64,000 bases of DNA, from NCBI RefSeq assembly GCF_901472535.1, contig NZ_LR590470.1:1116001-1180000 (forward strand), given 5' to 3'. The DNA is from Sphingobacterium daejeonense. Its GTDB lineage: Bacteria > Bacteroidota > Bacteroidia > Sphingobacteriales > Sphingobacteriaceae. The notes beneath the pieces were generated by a model. That model had not been told where the DNA came from and made no database searches. It saw nothing but the letters and a program-made list of their open reading frames with translations. Positions 35,812 to 46,436 of the stretch are shown piece by piece; positions within the stretch are counted from its first letter, which is position 1; every line of letters starts with the position of its first letter. The position numbers and the translations under genes were made by a program.

Positions 35812-38736
35812 ATGTTTTTGAATTGCAAGACCTGGTTCAGTTTCCATTATGGAACATTTCCTACTAAGGAATTGGTGGAACGTGCTCAATTATTAGGACT
35901 GAAATCCATGGCTTTGACCAATATCAACAGCACAGCTGATTGCTGGGATTTTGTGCTGAAGTGCCAGGAAGCAAACATAAAACCCATTTTAGGCGTCGAA
36001 ATACGCAATGAAAATGAACTTTGCTATATCCTTCTCGCAAAAAACAACGCCGGTCTATTGGCAATACAAAGCTTCCTGTCTTTTTATAAACAGCGAAAAT
36101 TAAACTTCCCCAAAAAACCGCCATTTGAATCAGAGGATATATGGGTGATCTATACCTATGAAAATCATCCCGAAATTCAGCAGTTGGGAAATCAAGAACT
36201 CATTGGATTGAGAAGGGAAGACCTCACCAAACTCAGTTGGCAAGAACATATCCATGCAGACTGTTGGGTAATATTGCACCCTGTCACTTATCAGGACAAA
36301 ACAGCCTACGATCTACACCGTATTTTGCGCGCAATTGCAAAAAATACCCTCTTGTCAAAACTGACCAAGCAAGATTTTGCAAAACCGAATGAAACATTGG
36401 TAGATGAAGAAACATTAGTATCTGCATTTGCCAGATTTCCAGGAGTCATCAGTAAAACTATGCAGGTCGTGAAAAGTTGTTCCATTGAAATGGAATTCCA
36501 CGTCGATAAGAATAAGAAATATTTCACAGCTTCCATGGAAGGAGACCATGAGCTCCTGAGGAAACTTGCAATAGAAGGCTGTAAAATCCGGTACGGAGCC
36601 AAAAATAAAAAAGCCATGGAACGCGTGGAGAAAGAACTGACAATTATCAAGCAGTCCGAATTCAATTCTTATTTCTTGATCGTCTGGGATATGCTTCGAT
36701 ATGCCAATGAGCAGGGCTTTTATCATGTGGGGCGAGGGAGTGGAGCAAACTCCGTAGTGGCTTATTGCCTCCGGATCACCGATGTGGACCCCATGAAACT
36801 CGACCTTTATTTTGAAAGGTTTCTAAACCCTAATCGAACATCTCCACCCGATTTTGATATCGACTTCAGTTGGAAAGACCGTGATTCTATTTTTGAATAT
36901 CTATTCATGAGGTATGGTCGACAGAATGTCTCGCTTTTAGGGATGTATACCACCTTTCAGCGCCGGGCGATCGTGAGGGAATTGGGAAAGGTATTTGGTC
37001 TGCCAAAAGAGGAAATTGACGAGCTTGTGCACAAAAGAGAATGGTCCGCAGAAGATAAAATCCAACGCTGGATTCAAAAATACGGAGCGATGCTGGTTGA
37101 TTTCCCCAGCAATGTCAGTGTTCATGCCGCAGGGGTGCTCATCAGTGAAAAACCATTGAATCAATACGGTGTGCTGGAACTGCCACCAAAAGGATTCTTG
37201 ACCCTGCACATGGATATGTTTGAAGCCGATCGAATCGGGCTCTTCAAATTCGATATCCTCAGCCAACGGGGTCTGGGACATATCAAAGATGCCCTAGAGC
37301 TAGTTCTCAAGAATAAAGGCAAGCATATCGATATCCATCAAGTCGATCGTTTCCTGGAAGATCCAAAATTGGCTCAAATGATCCAAAAAGCCGATACTAT
37401 CGGTTGCTTTTATATTGAGAGTCCTGCAATGCGACAGCTTTTGGGAAAACTAAAATGTTCCGATTATATCACTTTGGTAGCCGCAAGTTCAATTATTAGA
37501 CCTGGTGTAGCTCAATCAGGAATGATGAAGCAATATATCGAACGATACCATGACCGCGACAAGATCGAATATCTCCACCCAAAGATGAAGGAACTCTTGG
37601 AAGAAACATTCGGAGTAATGGTCTATCAGGAAGATGTAATCAAAGTCGCACACCATTTTGGCGGTATTTCTCTAGAGGAAGCAGACATCCTGAGAAGAGC
37701 AATGAGTGGTAAATACCGATCAGAGAATAAATTTGAACTGATGCGGGAAAAATTCTTTGCAAACTGTAAGTTAAAAGGATATGAAGATTCTGTAACAGCA
37801 GAAGTCTGGAGACAAATGGAAAGCTTTGGAGGGTATTCTTTTGCAAAAGGTCACTCCGCTTCATTTGCCGTAGAAAGTTATCAAAGTCTCTATCTAAAAA
37901 CGTATTTCCCCTGTGAATTCTACGTCGCAGTAATCAATAATTTTGGAGGCTTCTATCGGACCGAGTTTTATTTTCATGAACTAAGAAGAAATGGAGGTAT
38001 AATCGAGCTACCCTGCATGAACAACAGTGATTATTTGACCAATATAAATGGTTTACAAGTTTATGTCGGCTTGATTCACCTGCAAGGATTGGAACAGGAA
38101 TTTGCCCATCAAATCGTGGAGGAAAGACAAAAAAATGGACCCTATAAAAATCTGAACGATATCTTGCAACGCCTCCATCCAGCTCCTGAACAATTGAATA
38201 TTCTCATCCGTATCGGTGCATTGAGGTTTACAGGGCTCGACAAAAAGACACTGCTCTGGGAAGCAAACTTCAGAAACAAACGAACAGAAAAAGACGATCC
38301 TATAACACTCTTTGAAACCGAAGAAGTGAAGTTCTCATTGCCAGAGTTCGAGAAGAATAGGATGGAAGACCTGAGGGATGAACTTGATCTCCTAGGGTTT
38401 GTGGTCGGCGACTTCTATGAACTCCTCAACAAAGAACATCTCAACGGAAGTATCTTGGTGAAACAGTTGCCCAATCTTTTAGGCCAACAGATTAAGGTAA
38501 TCGGCAGAATGGTAACCCTCAAAGAAACACGAACCATAAAAAATGAACGCATGTGCTTCGGAACATTTCTGGATGTCGAAGGGGAATGGCTCGATACCGT
38601 GCATTTCCCGCCAGTACTCAGACAGTACCCTTTCCAAGGAAGTGGATTCTATGAACTCCACGGAAGGGTAATGGAAGAATTCGGAGTGTACAGTGTAGAA
38701 GTAACAGCAATGAGAAAATTGGGATATAATTTATAA
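35812..38736 (+). CDS. dnaE2: Error-prone DNA polymerase III alpha subunit (DnaE2/ImuC type)
   Basis: 974 residues, shorter than replicative DnaE. An N-terminal PHP domain (SFHYGTFPTKELVERAQLLG, ALTNIN) is followed by the C-family palm. Catalytic Asp residues lie in PDFDIDFSW near 346-354 and a fingers/thumb region contains HVGRGSGANSVVAYCL. GYSFAKGHSASFAVESY, helix-hairpin-helix and a C-terminal OB domain (VIGRMVTLKETRTI) follow. The length, the lack of a τ-binding tail and the operator shared with dinB point to the mutasome type. No imuA or imuB gene is adjacent. It would extend past lesions during damage-induced mutagenesis. Confidence 0.85.
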   Translation: MFLNCKTWFSFHYGTFPTKELVERAQLLGLKSMALTNINSTADCWDFVLKCQEANIKPILGVEIRNENELCYILLAKNNAGLLAIQSFLSFYKQRKLNFPKKPPFESEDIWVIYTYENHPEIQQLGNQELIGLRREDLTKLSWQEHIHADCWVILHPVTYQDKTAYDLHRILRAIAKNTLLSKLTKQDFAKPNETLVDEETLVSAFARFPGVISKTMQVVKSCSIEMEFHVDKNKKYFTASMEGDHELLRKLAIEGCKIRYGAKNKKAMERVEKELTIIKQSEFNSYFLIVWDMLRYANEQGFYHVGRGSGANSVVAYCLRITDVDPMKLDLYFERFLNPNRTSPPDFDIDFSWKDRDSIFEYLFMRYGRQNVSLLGMYTTFQRRAIVRELGKVFGLPKEEIDELVHKREWSAEDKIQRWIQKYGAMLVDFPSNVSVHAAGVLISEKPLNQYGVLELPPKGFLTLHMDMFEADRIGLFKFDILSQRGLGHIKDALELVLKNKGKHIDIHQVDRFLEDPKLAQMIQKADTIGCFYIESPAMRQLLGKLKCSDYITLVAASSIIRPGVAQSGMMKQYIERYHDRDKIEYLHPKMKELLEETFGVMVYQEDVIKVAHHFGGISLEEADILRRAMSGKYRSENKFELMREKFFANCKLKGYEDSVTAEVWRQMESFGGYSFAKGHSASFAVESYQSLYLKTYFPCEFYVAVINNFGGFYRTEFYFHELRRNGGIIELPCMNNSDYLTNINGLQVYVGLIHLQGLEQEFAHQIVEERQKNGPYKNLNDILQRLHPAPEQLNILIRIGALRFTGLDKKTLLWEANFRNKRTEKDDPITLFETEEVKFSLPEFEKNRMEDLRDELDLLGFVVGDFYELLNKEHLNGSILVKQLPNLLGQQIKVIGRMVTLKETRTIKNERMCFGTFLDVEGEWLDTVHFPPVLRQYPFQGSGFYELHGRVMEEFGVYSVEVTAMRKLGYNL

Positions 38737-38759
38737 AAGGTTGTCCTTAGACAACCTTA
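38735..38759. terminator. Short hairpin between convergent genes
   Basis: AAGGTTGTC pairs with GACAACCTT around CTTA, between the dnaE2 stop and the AI-2E transporter stop. There is no long T tract, so termination may be weak. Confidence 0.6.
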
Positions 38760-38763
38760 TCAA

Positions 38764-40050
38764 TTACTTTTCATCTTCATCTTTCTTCTTGAATTCATCC
38801 TGTGGTAAATCCTCATAAGGCAACTCTTCAGACTCATTGATTTCCTTATAAGTCACATCTGTTTTGGGCTCTTCACCAGGATTATCAACATGAACGTTCA
38901 CATCAACCTCAACTTTTTTCTTGTTCTTAGGAGTCCTTACAATACCCCATTTCATCAATAGTTCCTGTGTGGAATTCCGTTTGAGATGGAGCTTCTCAGG
39001 TTCGCCAATCAGAAACCCGAAGGCTTCCATATTTGGATTTGAATCAAAAATAACTTTTAAGGTAGCGATAAATGGAAGTGCAATAATCAAACCGGCAAGA
39101 CCAAACAACATACCGCCCAATAAGATGCCGATAATAGCCATCAAGGGGTTGATGCTGACTTTCGAACCAACAATATTTGGCGTAATAATATTTCCTTCCA
39201 AAAATTGAACCACCTGAAACCAAGCCACAACTCCCAAAGCATATAGCGCGCTGTCTTTTGTAGCAAGTGCAAATAAAGCTGGCAAAATAGAACCAATCGC
39301 AATACCGATATAAGGCAACAACATTAATAATGAAGCCAGCGATCCAAAGAAACCAGGCGTAGTCAATTCCCATCGCCATCAGACCTACAGTATTTAATAC
39401 GGCCACGATACCCATAACGGTAATCAAACCAACCAAATAACTCTGTACAACATCGTATATCTTGTTCAATACCTCATTAACTTTGCTCTGTGGTGAGGAT
39501 TTAAACGCTTTAAAGAAAAATTCACGGAAAAAATCACGGTAATACAGTAAAAAGAAACTTAGCAAAGGAACTAAAATGGCACTCGCCAAAATATTTCCGA
39601 TAGAAGCCAAATGTTGAAGAAAGCATTCCGCCGGCATTGCCCATTGCTTTTTCTCCTTGCTCTCGCAATTTCTCCATAACCTCGGTCCGCTCAATACCAA
39701 ACTGGGTTTCCAACCATTTCTGTCCACCCTCAAAAACCGATAATACCTTATCCGTAATGGCTGAAGCATCTTTCCCGATCAAGATACTTTCATAAACTAT
39801 AAACCACGACAAACCTGCAATGACAGCAATAGCAACGATTACCGCTAGAATCGCCGAAAATGCCTTCCCCAAACGTAAACCGTTCAAATAATCTAGCTAA
39901 TGGATATAATGAAATCGAAATTAATATCGAGAAAATTAAAGGCAACAATACACCTTGAGTGACATACATAAGTCCAAGGATTAGGACCGTAGCCAATAGT
40001 GTAGAGGCTAACTCAAAGGAGTAGGGTCTTTTGGTCTGATTTTTTTCCAT
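38764..40050 (-). CDS. AI-2E family transporter, three frameshifts
   Basis: About 427 residues after repair. Four frames join: N-terminus (to about 39882), middle (to about 39610), third (to about 39351) and C-terminus. Each break is one extra T on the sense strand in a short T run; repair restores LFERLRLGKAFSAIL, SSTLASIGNILAS and YAWFFGSLASLLML. The joined protein has the typical hydrophobic pairs, a central soluble helix region, the LPYIGIAIGSILPAL and GNIITPNIVGSKVSINP stretches of the family, and an acidic tail. Family members export small molecules or act as Na+/H+ antiporters. It is the last gene of the trmH-type, MFS, AI-2E series. Confidence 0.82.
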
Positions 40051-40057
40051 ATGATTG

Positions 40058-41251
40058 CTATAACAGGTTTTTATTTTTTTTGTTTTTAGAATTCCAATAT
40101 ATCACATAAATAAATGCCAAAAATATCACTAAGGCATTTCCATAAAAGATATAAGGAATTCTCAATATTTCGTCGTGATAAATATACCCCGCAAATAATG
40201 CGCCACCACCGATACCAGCTTCAAGAGCAATATACATGGTTGCCATCGCTTTGCCTCGATATTGTGGCAAAGAAAGGTCAATGGTCCATGCGTTCACGGC
40301 AGGAGAAAAGATACCTGTACCTATCCCGTACAAACATGCTCCAATAACTAACTGAGCGATATTGTCCCCAAATCCAAGGTACATAATAGAGATCGCAATA
40401 ACGACCAAGCCAACTTTCATCACTGAAATTCGACCATAACGATCCGCAACTTTCCCTGAAACAAACCGAATTCCTATCGAAGCAAGGGTATATGCCGTGA
40501 AAAATAAACCCTTATTGGCAATTCCCAAATGCTCACTCCAATCCGGAATCAACGTAAGAATAACACCATAAGCCGTATAAGACAATAAAGTCACGATAGC
40601 CGCGGGAATAACTCTGACCTCAATTATATCACGACGTGAAATCTTCAACATTTTTGGAGAAAAACGAGTCTTGTCTTTCAACGTTTCTTTCATGTTCATA
40701 ACGATGATGATGGAAAGAAAAGCAAATGCTGATGAACTATAGAACATAGTGTTCAGATCATAAGCCTGCGCTATGTAGCTGCCAATCGCAGGACCAACAG
40801 CACCTCCAATGCTAAAACATAAGCCGTGCATACCCAATGCTTCACCCCAACGATTTGAAGGAATAATGTCTGCAATATAGGCCGAGGTGGCAGTAGGTTT
40901 AAATCCAGTCGAAAATCCATGGATCAACCTCAAAAGAAAGAATCCAGAAACACTGCTTAGAATAGGATATAGAAATCCACATAATACACAGACCGTGGAA
41001 CCAATCGCCATAACTGGAACACGACCCCACTTATCTGTCAATCGACCACTAAATGGACGCGAAATACCGGCAGTCAGAGTAAACAATGCAATGATCAATC
41101 CCTTATGGGCTGCCCCGCCCAAGGAAGAAAGGTAATTCGGCAATTCTGGAATTATCATATTGAAACTCGCAGAAAACAAAAGTGAGCTCAAACAGAGCAA
41201 TCCAAACTGAAGGGTATATAATGGTTGTTCTTCGTTCTCTATGTTATCCAT
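40058..41251 (-). CDS. Major facilitator superfamily transporter
   Basis: 397 residues, about 12 hydrophobic segments. The loop 2-3 motif GRLTDKWGRVPVM and its repeat GKVADRYGRISVMK are the MFS signatures; SRPFSGR precedes the first. LIHGFSTGFKPTATSAYIADI is typical of drug or metabolite efflux members. It overlaps the rRNA methyltransferase gene by 8 bases upstream and lies 7 bases before the AI-2E gene. Substrate unknown. Confidence 0.9.
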   Translation of the reverse strand: MDNIENEEQPLYTLQFGLLCLSSLLFSASFNMIIPELPNYLSSLGGAAHKGLIIALFTLTAGISRPFSGRLTDKWGRVPVMAIGSTVCVLCGFLYPILSSVSGFFLLRLIHGFSTGFKPTATSAYIADIIPSNRWGEALGMHGLCFSIGGAVGPAIGSYIAQAYDLNTMFYSSSAFAFLSIIIVMNMKETLKDKTRFSPKMLKISRRDIIEVRVIPAAIVTLLSYTAYGVILTLIPDWSEHLGIANKGLFFTAYTLASIGIRFVSGKVADRYGRISVMKVGLVVIAISIMYLGFGDNIAQLVIGACLYGIGTGIFSPAVNAWTIDLSLPQYRGKAMATMYIALEAGIGGGALFAGYIYHDEILRIPYIFYGNALVIFLAFIYVIYWNSKNKKNKNLL

Positions 41252-42005
41252 TTTTCTTCTCCATATTTTGTCTAGTTAATTCTGAACAAAATATTGTTGT
41301 TGCAACAGCAACGTTCAGAGACTCGGCTTGACCAACCCTGGGTATGGTAACAGCCTTGTCAACTTGCGATATTAAACTCTTACGAATCCCATTCCCTTCA
41401 TTGCCCATCATTATAAAACCTTCCTTGCCAAAATCAGTTTCATAAATCGACGAACCATCTAATAATGCACCATAAACAGGAAGCTGTTTCTTCTCGATAA
41501 ATTCTTCTAGTTCGACATAATGTAACTTAATTCTCGATAACGAACCCATAGTCGCTTGTACAACTTTGGGATTGTAAGCATCAACAGTACCTATCGAGCA
41601 AATAATATTTTCTATCCCAAACCATTCTGCTGTTCTAATAATCGTACCCAAATTACCTGGGTCCTGAATATCATCTAAAATCAAACTATGCTTACCCTGA
41701 AAATCGTCAAAGTTAAGCTGCAGGCCTTGGGGAATTTCAACCAATGCCAACGCTCCCTGTGGAGTCTTTAAGCTACTTATTTTACTAAACTCATGCTCTG
41801 ATACCTCCTCAAGTTTTATTATTTGAGGTATTTTGCCCAATTTTGCAATGCCTTCTACCGTCGCAAATATTTTATTTATCTTGTAGGCCGAATTGACAAA
41901 TTCAAGGACTGATTTTATGCCCTCAACTACAAATAAACTGTGCTGCGTGCGAAACTTTTTATGCTGCAATGACGTAATTAAACTGATTTGAGCTTTTGAC
42001 AACAT
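41244..42005 (-). CDS. TrmH/SpoU family RNA 2'-O-methyltransferase
   Basis: 253 residues. An N-terminal substrate-binding domain (RTQHSLFVVEGIKSVLEF) precedes the SPOUT knot domain with its three motifs: motif 1 DPGNLGTIIRTAEWFG, motif 2 FIMMGNEGNGI, motif 3 SLNVAVATTIF. Family members methylate ribose in 23S rRNA or tRNA; the target site is not readable. The start nearly abuts the divergent BamA/TamA-like gene, leaving no intergenic promoter space. Confidence 0.88.
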   Translation of the reverse strand: MLSKAQISLITSLQHKKFRTQHSLFVVEGIKSVLEFVNSAYKINKIFATVEGIAKLGKIPQIIKLEEVSEHEFSKISSLKTPQGALALVEIPQGLQLNFDDFQGKHSLILDDIQDPGNLGTIIRTAEWFGIENIICSIGTVDAYNPKVVQATMGSLSRIKLHYVELEEFIEKKQLPVYGALLDGSSIYETDFGKEGFIMMGNEGNGIRKSLISQVDKAVTIPRVGQAESLNVAVATTIFCSELTRQNMEKKNG

Positions 42006-42012
42006 GGTATTA

Positions 42013-44363
42013 ATGACTATAAAAAGAAGTTTTTTATTTTTTGCAAGTATAACGTTTTTGTTGCTAATTGTTGCGTCTTGCCGTTCAGCGAAATATCTAG
42101 ACGATCACCAATATCTAGTAACCGATGTAGATGTAAATGGTGTCGATCCTGAACTAAAAGAAGCAGCAGGATTATATATTGCCAATGAAATCCGCCCTAA
42201 TTCACCATTATATCTAACTATTTACAACATCTTCAATACCAGAGACGGTAGATATAAAACCGAAAAAATTAAAAATGTTGGCGAAGCCCCTAGAATACTC
42301 GACTCAGCAGTTGTAGAACTATCTGCAAACCAAATAGAAAGATTTCTGCAAACAAAAGGATTCTTCAATGCAAAAGTCCAACCACAGATAGAGTTCAACA
42401 AGAAAAAAGCAAAAATCGACTTCAACGCCAATATGGGAAATCCATATATGGTGAGAAATATTGACAGAAGGGTAGAAGATCCTCAGGTAGATTCCATTTA
42501 CCATGAAAAAGTAGTGCCAATCAGTGCTTTAAAATCCGGAAAAAGATACGATGCAGCTGATCTTTATTTAGAACGTGAAAGGCTATACACACAAATGCGA
42601 GAATCAGGTTATTATGATTATCTGAGACAGTATATGAGGACCGGAGTGGATACCATAGGATTGCAAAATCAAGCCGATTTACTTGTTCAGGTGTCAAATA
42701 GAGAGGATTCTACTAAACATAAGATTTATTATATTGACAGTGTGTATTTTACGGTAGAAGCCGCAGAACCAGAACTCAAAAAGAATTCACAAGGCCGTTA
42801 TGATACCTTGACAAAAATCCATTACACTGATCAAACCGATAAATTTAAGTTGAGACCTTTGGCTAGATATGCATTTCTAAGGTCTGGACATAAATTTAAC
42901 AGTAGAAACGAAGAACTAGCCTATGACAGGCTTTATGAAATGAACGGCTTTCGTTCAGTTAAAATAAATTACCAGACAAAGGACTCGAACAAATTAGATG
43001 TATTTTATAACGTAGTCCCCCGTTCGGCAATGAGTAACCAGATCGAAGGTGAATTTACTTTTAGTTCGGGAATGAGCGGTTTCAATGTCGGTAATACATT
43101 CTCTCATCGAAACGTATTTGGTGGGTCGGAGACTATTGAGGTAAAAATGAGGTATGGAGTGTTGTTTGACTCTAGGCTCCCAGGAAATTTAACTGATAAA
43201 ATATTCAACAACGACTTTCAAGTCGGAGTAAATCTGTCATTCCCCCGTTTGTTAACACCATTTCGTGTTCGCAGTGTCGGGATATATGGACTCCCAAGGA
43301 CAACATTCTCATCCAGCCTACAACTCTTTTTCCAAGATCAAACATACGCTAATAGATATTGGATAAATAGCTTAAATTATACCTGGTACGAAGCGGTTAA
43401 TAAAATACATAGCTTAACTCCCGTTGTGATCGAATATAGACATGGACAGTTGAATGAACAATTCAAGCAGAGCCTGATAGACCAAGGATATGGTCTATAC
43501 GTTCGAAGTAATGACAGAAAATATTTTGGACTTGGTGCCCAATATGCATATACGTATAATTCAACAAAGCTGACTAGCAAAGAAAATTTCAGTTATTTCA
43601 GAGGTGCGCTGGATGTCAGTGGGAATTTGTTGGGATTGTTGGGGAATGTGATGAAGTTCAAAACAAAATGCAGATGGAGAAAAGCTGATTTTCGGAGTAC
43701 CGTACCTTCAATATGTCAAAGGTGAAATAGATTATAGATGGTATAGGCACTTAGGTGGAAATAAGCAATTTGTATTCCGTATCAATTCTGGTGTTGCGGT
43801 CCCTTATGGAAACAATTCATCCCTGAATATGATCTTTGAAAAAAGTTTCTTTGCCGGAGGTATGAATGGTATCCGTGCTTGGCAAGCACGCACACTCGGA
43901 CCCGGAGGGTACAACAGGTCATCAATGAACCCTGACTTCCGTGTTAACCTCAGAAATTTAGATCAATTGGGTGAGATTAAACTAGAATCAAATGCTGAAT
44001 TCAGGTTTAGAATGTTGAATAATTTCTTCGGAGCAAAACTGAACGGGGCAACTTTCTTGGATGCAGGAAACATCTGGAGAATCAGACAGGATATTATAAA
44101 TCCAGACGGGGAATTCAAAGGAGATAAGTTCCTCTCGCAAATTGCATTGGGAACAGGCTTCGGACTAAGAGTAGATTTAGATTATTTTATTATACGCCTG
44201 GATGCAGGATTAAAACTAAAAGATCCTCAATTCAGCGGTTCGAAACAATGGTAATCAAAGAGTTCTTCAATTCTAAACAGTTCAAACAAGAATATTCCGA
44301 AACCAATTGGCCAGACAGATATAGTTTTATTCAATATAATTTTGGAGTAGGGATGCTTTCTAG
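42013..44363 (+). CDS. BamA/TamA-family outer membrane protein (lipoprotein start), three indels
   Basis: About 783 residues after repair. The ATG at 42013 gives a signal ending in LLLIVASC, a lipobox; an ATG at 42004 overlaps the divergent gene. POTRA-like domains (IERFLQTKGFFNAKVQP, RLYEMNGFRSVKIN) precede a β-barrel of the Omp85 superfamily with GIRAWQARTLGPGGY, the conserved loop-6 region. Breaks: an extra base near 43668, one G missing near 44251, one C missing near 44356. Repair restores DGEKLIFGVPYLQYV, SKQWVIKEFF and a C-terminal GVGMPF, the expected terminal Phe. It would insert proteins or lipids into the outer membrane; being lipidated separates it from canonical BamA. Confidence 0.83.
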
Positions 44364-44905
44364 AAGAGATCTTTTAAGCTCATAATCGAACTCTCAATCA
44401 ATTGACGGACATCCAACCCTTTACTGTGATTTAAATAGAAATAAACTGCTGCAAGGACTAATAACGTAATTAAGAAACGCTTGAATTTATAGGCAATATA
44501 AAGATCAAGAGCGGGATTATGATCAACAGAAAACCGCTGATCTTTATAGGGAGTAATTCCTTTGTCCGTAACTCTCAAAAAAAAGAGCTTCCCAATATCT
44601 GAACCAGCAAACTTATGTTTGAAGAATACAAAGGTTGATGACTCGATGGGGTTGCTTGTAACAGCCACACCGTCGCTGAATCTTAGATCTTGTTGAAAAC
44701 CATTAATGGTAAAACTATAATTCCCGTTCACGGTATTGTCAGTTTTTTTCAGCAGTGTCAATCGCAATTATTGCTAATTTTCCGTTCTGAGAAAGATTTT
44801 CTTTGACCGTAAAGTCCTTTGATCGTTGCACTTTGTGCTACCGATAAACTCGGCCATAAAGTACATGATACTAAGGAATAAGAAAAGAATCCAGCTGTTT
44901 TTCAT
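44360..44905 (-). CDS. Small secreted or membrane protein of unknown function, three indels
   Basis: About 180 residues after repair; I do not recognise the family. The ATG at 44905 starts a signal peptide; removing one extra T near 44868 gives LVSCTLWPSLSVAQS. Removing one G near 44822 gives ATIKDFTVKENLSQNG, and one A near 44752 gives DTAEKTDNTVNG. The core is β-rich (GNYSFTINGFQQDLRF, STFVFFKHKFAG), and a membrane helix (FLITLLVLAAVYFYL) lies near the C-terminus. Its stop shares the CTAG at 44360-44363 with the repaired stop of the BamA/TamA-like gene. Only the last 135 residues are in one frame as given. Confidence 0.6.
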
Positions 44906-44983
44906 GATGCAATGATACAAAATTGCAAGGATTCTAAAAATGCTTCTCCTTAAATTCGAGTTTATTAATTGCAGAGGTCTTCT

Positions 44984-44991
44984 TATCTTTG
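44984..44991 (+). promoter_or_regulatory. Promoter element of serS
   Basis: TATCTTTG matches TAnnTTTG, 29 bases before the serS ATG. The same octamer precedes the HIT-family gene at 59624. No clear -33 TTTG is at the usual distance. Confidence 0.55.
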
Positions 44992-45020
44992 CTCACATTA
45001 CAAATAAAAAGCATAATTAT

Positions 45021-46293
45021 ATGTTGCAATTAAATTACATCCGTGAAAATCGGGACCATGTAGTTGAAAGACTTGGAATCAAGAACTTCAACGAAGTAGA
45101 ATTGGTCGATCAGATCATTGCTTTAGACGAACAACGTCGCAAAACACAAAATCAATCTGACTCTATTGCAGCTGAGGCTAATTCGTCCGCTAAGCAAATT
45201 GGAGAATTGATGCGTCAAGGAAAAAAAGAGGAAGCTGAAGCAATCAAATCGCGATCCGCATCATATAAAGAGCAAATCAAAGAACTTACTGAAGCATTGG
45301 ATAAAATTGAAAAAGAATTGCATGACAAATTAATTCAATTACCCAATCTTCCAAATAAATTGGTACCAAAAGGTATTGCCGCTGAAGACAATGAGGTATG
45401 CTAGAAAAATGGTACTGTACCGCAATTGCCAGCTGGAGCATTGCCCCACTGGGAATTAGCAGCAAAATATGACATTATTGATTTTGAATTAGGAACAAAG
45501 ATCACTGGTGCAGGATTCCCTGTGTACAAAGGAAAGGGTGCCAGACTTCAACGTGGACTAATCAATTTCTTCTTGGACGAAGCCGCTAAGATGGGATACA
45601 AAGAAGTTCAGGTCCCAATCGTAGTAAATGAGGATTCTGCATATGCAACTGGTCAATTGCCCGATAAGAAGGACAGATGTACCATGTAGTCAATGATGAT
45701 TTCTACTTGATCCCTACAGCTGAGGTGCCAATCACGAATATTTATCGAGACACAATCGTCAAAAGTGAAGATTTCCCAATCAAACACTGTGGATATACTC
45801 CTTGTTTCAGAAGAGAAGCTGGATCTTATGGCGCACATGTTCCGTGGATTAAATAGATTGCATCAGTTTTGATAAAGTTGAGCTGGTACAGATTGTAAAT
45901 CCTGAAAAATCATATAAAACACTGGAAGAAATGAGCTCCTATGTGCAATCATTATTGCAAAAACTGGGACTGCCTTATCGTGTTCTTAGATTATGCGGTG
46001 GAGACATGAGCTTTACTTCAGCAATGACCTATGATATGGAAACTTATTCCGCAGCTCAGGAAAGATGGCTAGAAGTATCTTCAGTATCTAACTTCGAAAC
46101 TTACCAAGCAAACAGACTAAAAGTTCGTTTCAAAGGCGAAGATGGAAAAACACAATTGGCTCATACCTTAAATGGTTCGGCACTTGCATTACCGAGGATA
46201 GTAGCTACATTATTAGAAAACAATCAAACTGAAAACGGAATCAAGATCCCTGAATTCCTTGTTCCATATGTAGGATTTGAATATATCGACTAA
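45021..46293 (+). CDS. serS: Seryl-tRNA synthetase, five single-base indels
   Basis: 423 residues after repair, the normal length. The N-terminal coiled-coil arm ([19 protein letters not shown] and the helices after it) and class II catalytic core are present: [40 protein letters not shown] (motif 1 area), [28 protein letters not shown] (motif 2, after repair) and [16 protein letters not shown] (motif 3). Indels: a G missing and an A extra around 45396-45412 (together creating an in-frame TAG), an A missing near 45666, a C extra near 45844 and a T extra near 45872. It charges tRNA-Ser and is essential, so the breaks cannot be real unless another copy exists. Confidence 0.88.
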
Positions 46294-46314
46294 TAATCGA
46301 AAACCCCATAAAAC

Positions 46315-46348
46315 AAAATCCCCGGAAGCCAAAACTTCCGGGGATTTT
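46315..46348. terminator. Bidirectional terminator after serS
   Basis: AAAATCCCCGGAAG pairs over 14 bp with CTTCCGGGGATTTT around a CCAAAA loop. It serves serS and, on the other strand, the methyltransferase gene. Confidence 0.88.
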
Positions 46349-46352
46349 CTAT

Positions 46353-46436
46353 ATCCTAATATCCCACATCCCACATCCCACATCTCACATCACACATCTC
46401 ACATCTCACATCCCACATCCCACATCTCACATCTCC
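46353..46436 (-). repeat. GAGATGTGAGAT-type repeat following the methyltransferase stop
   Basis: On + this is a run of CCCACAT, CTCACAT and similar 7-base units. In the sense of the minus-strand gene the TGA stop lies in GAG-ATG-TGA, the first unit. Same family as the two blocks at 1939-2283. Confidence 0.8.

Noticed and set aside
45021-46293. Programmed frameshifting in serS
   Set aside because: Five scattered indels, including a compensating pair, do not resemble a slippery site with stimulatory structure.
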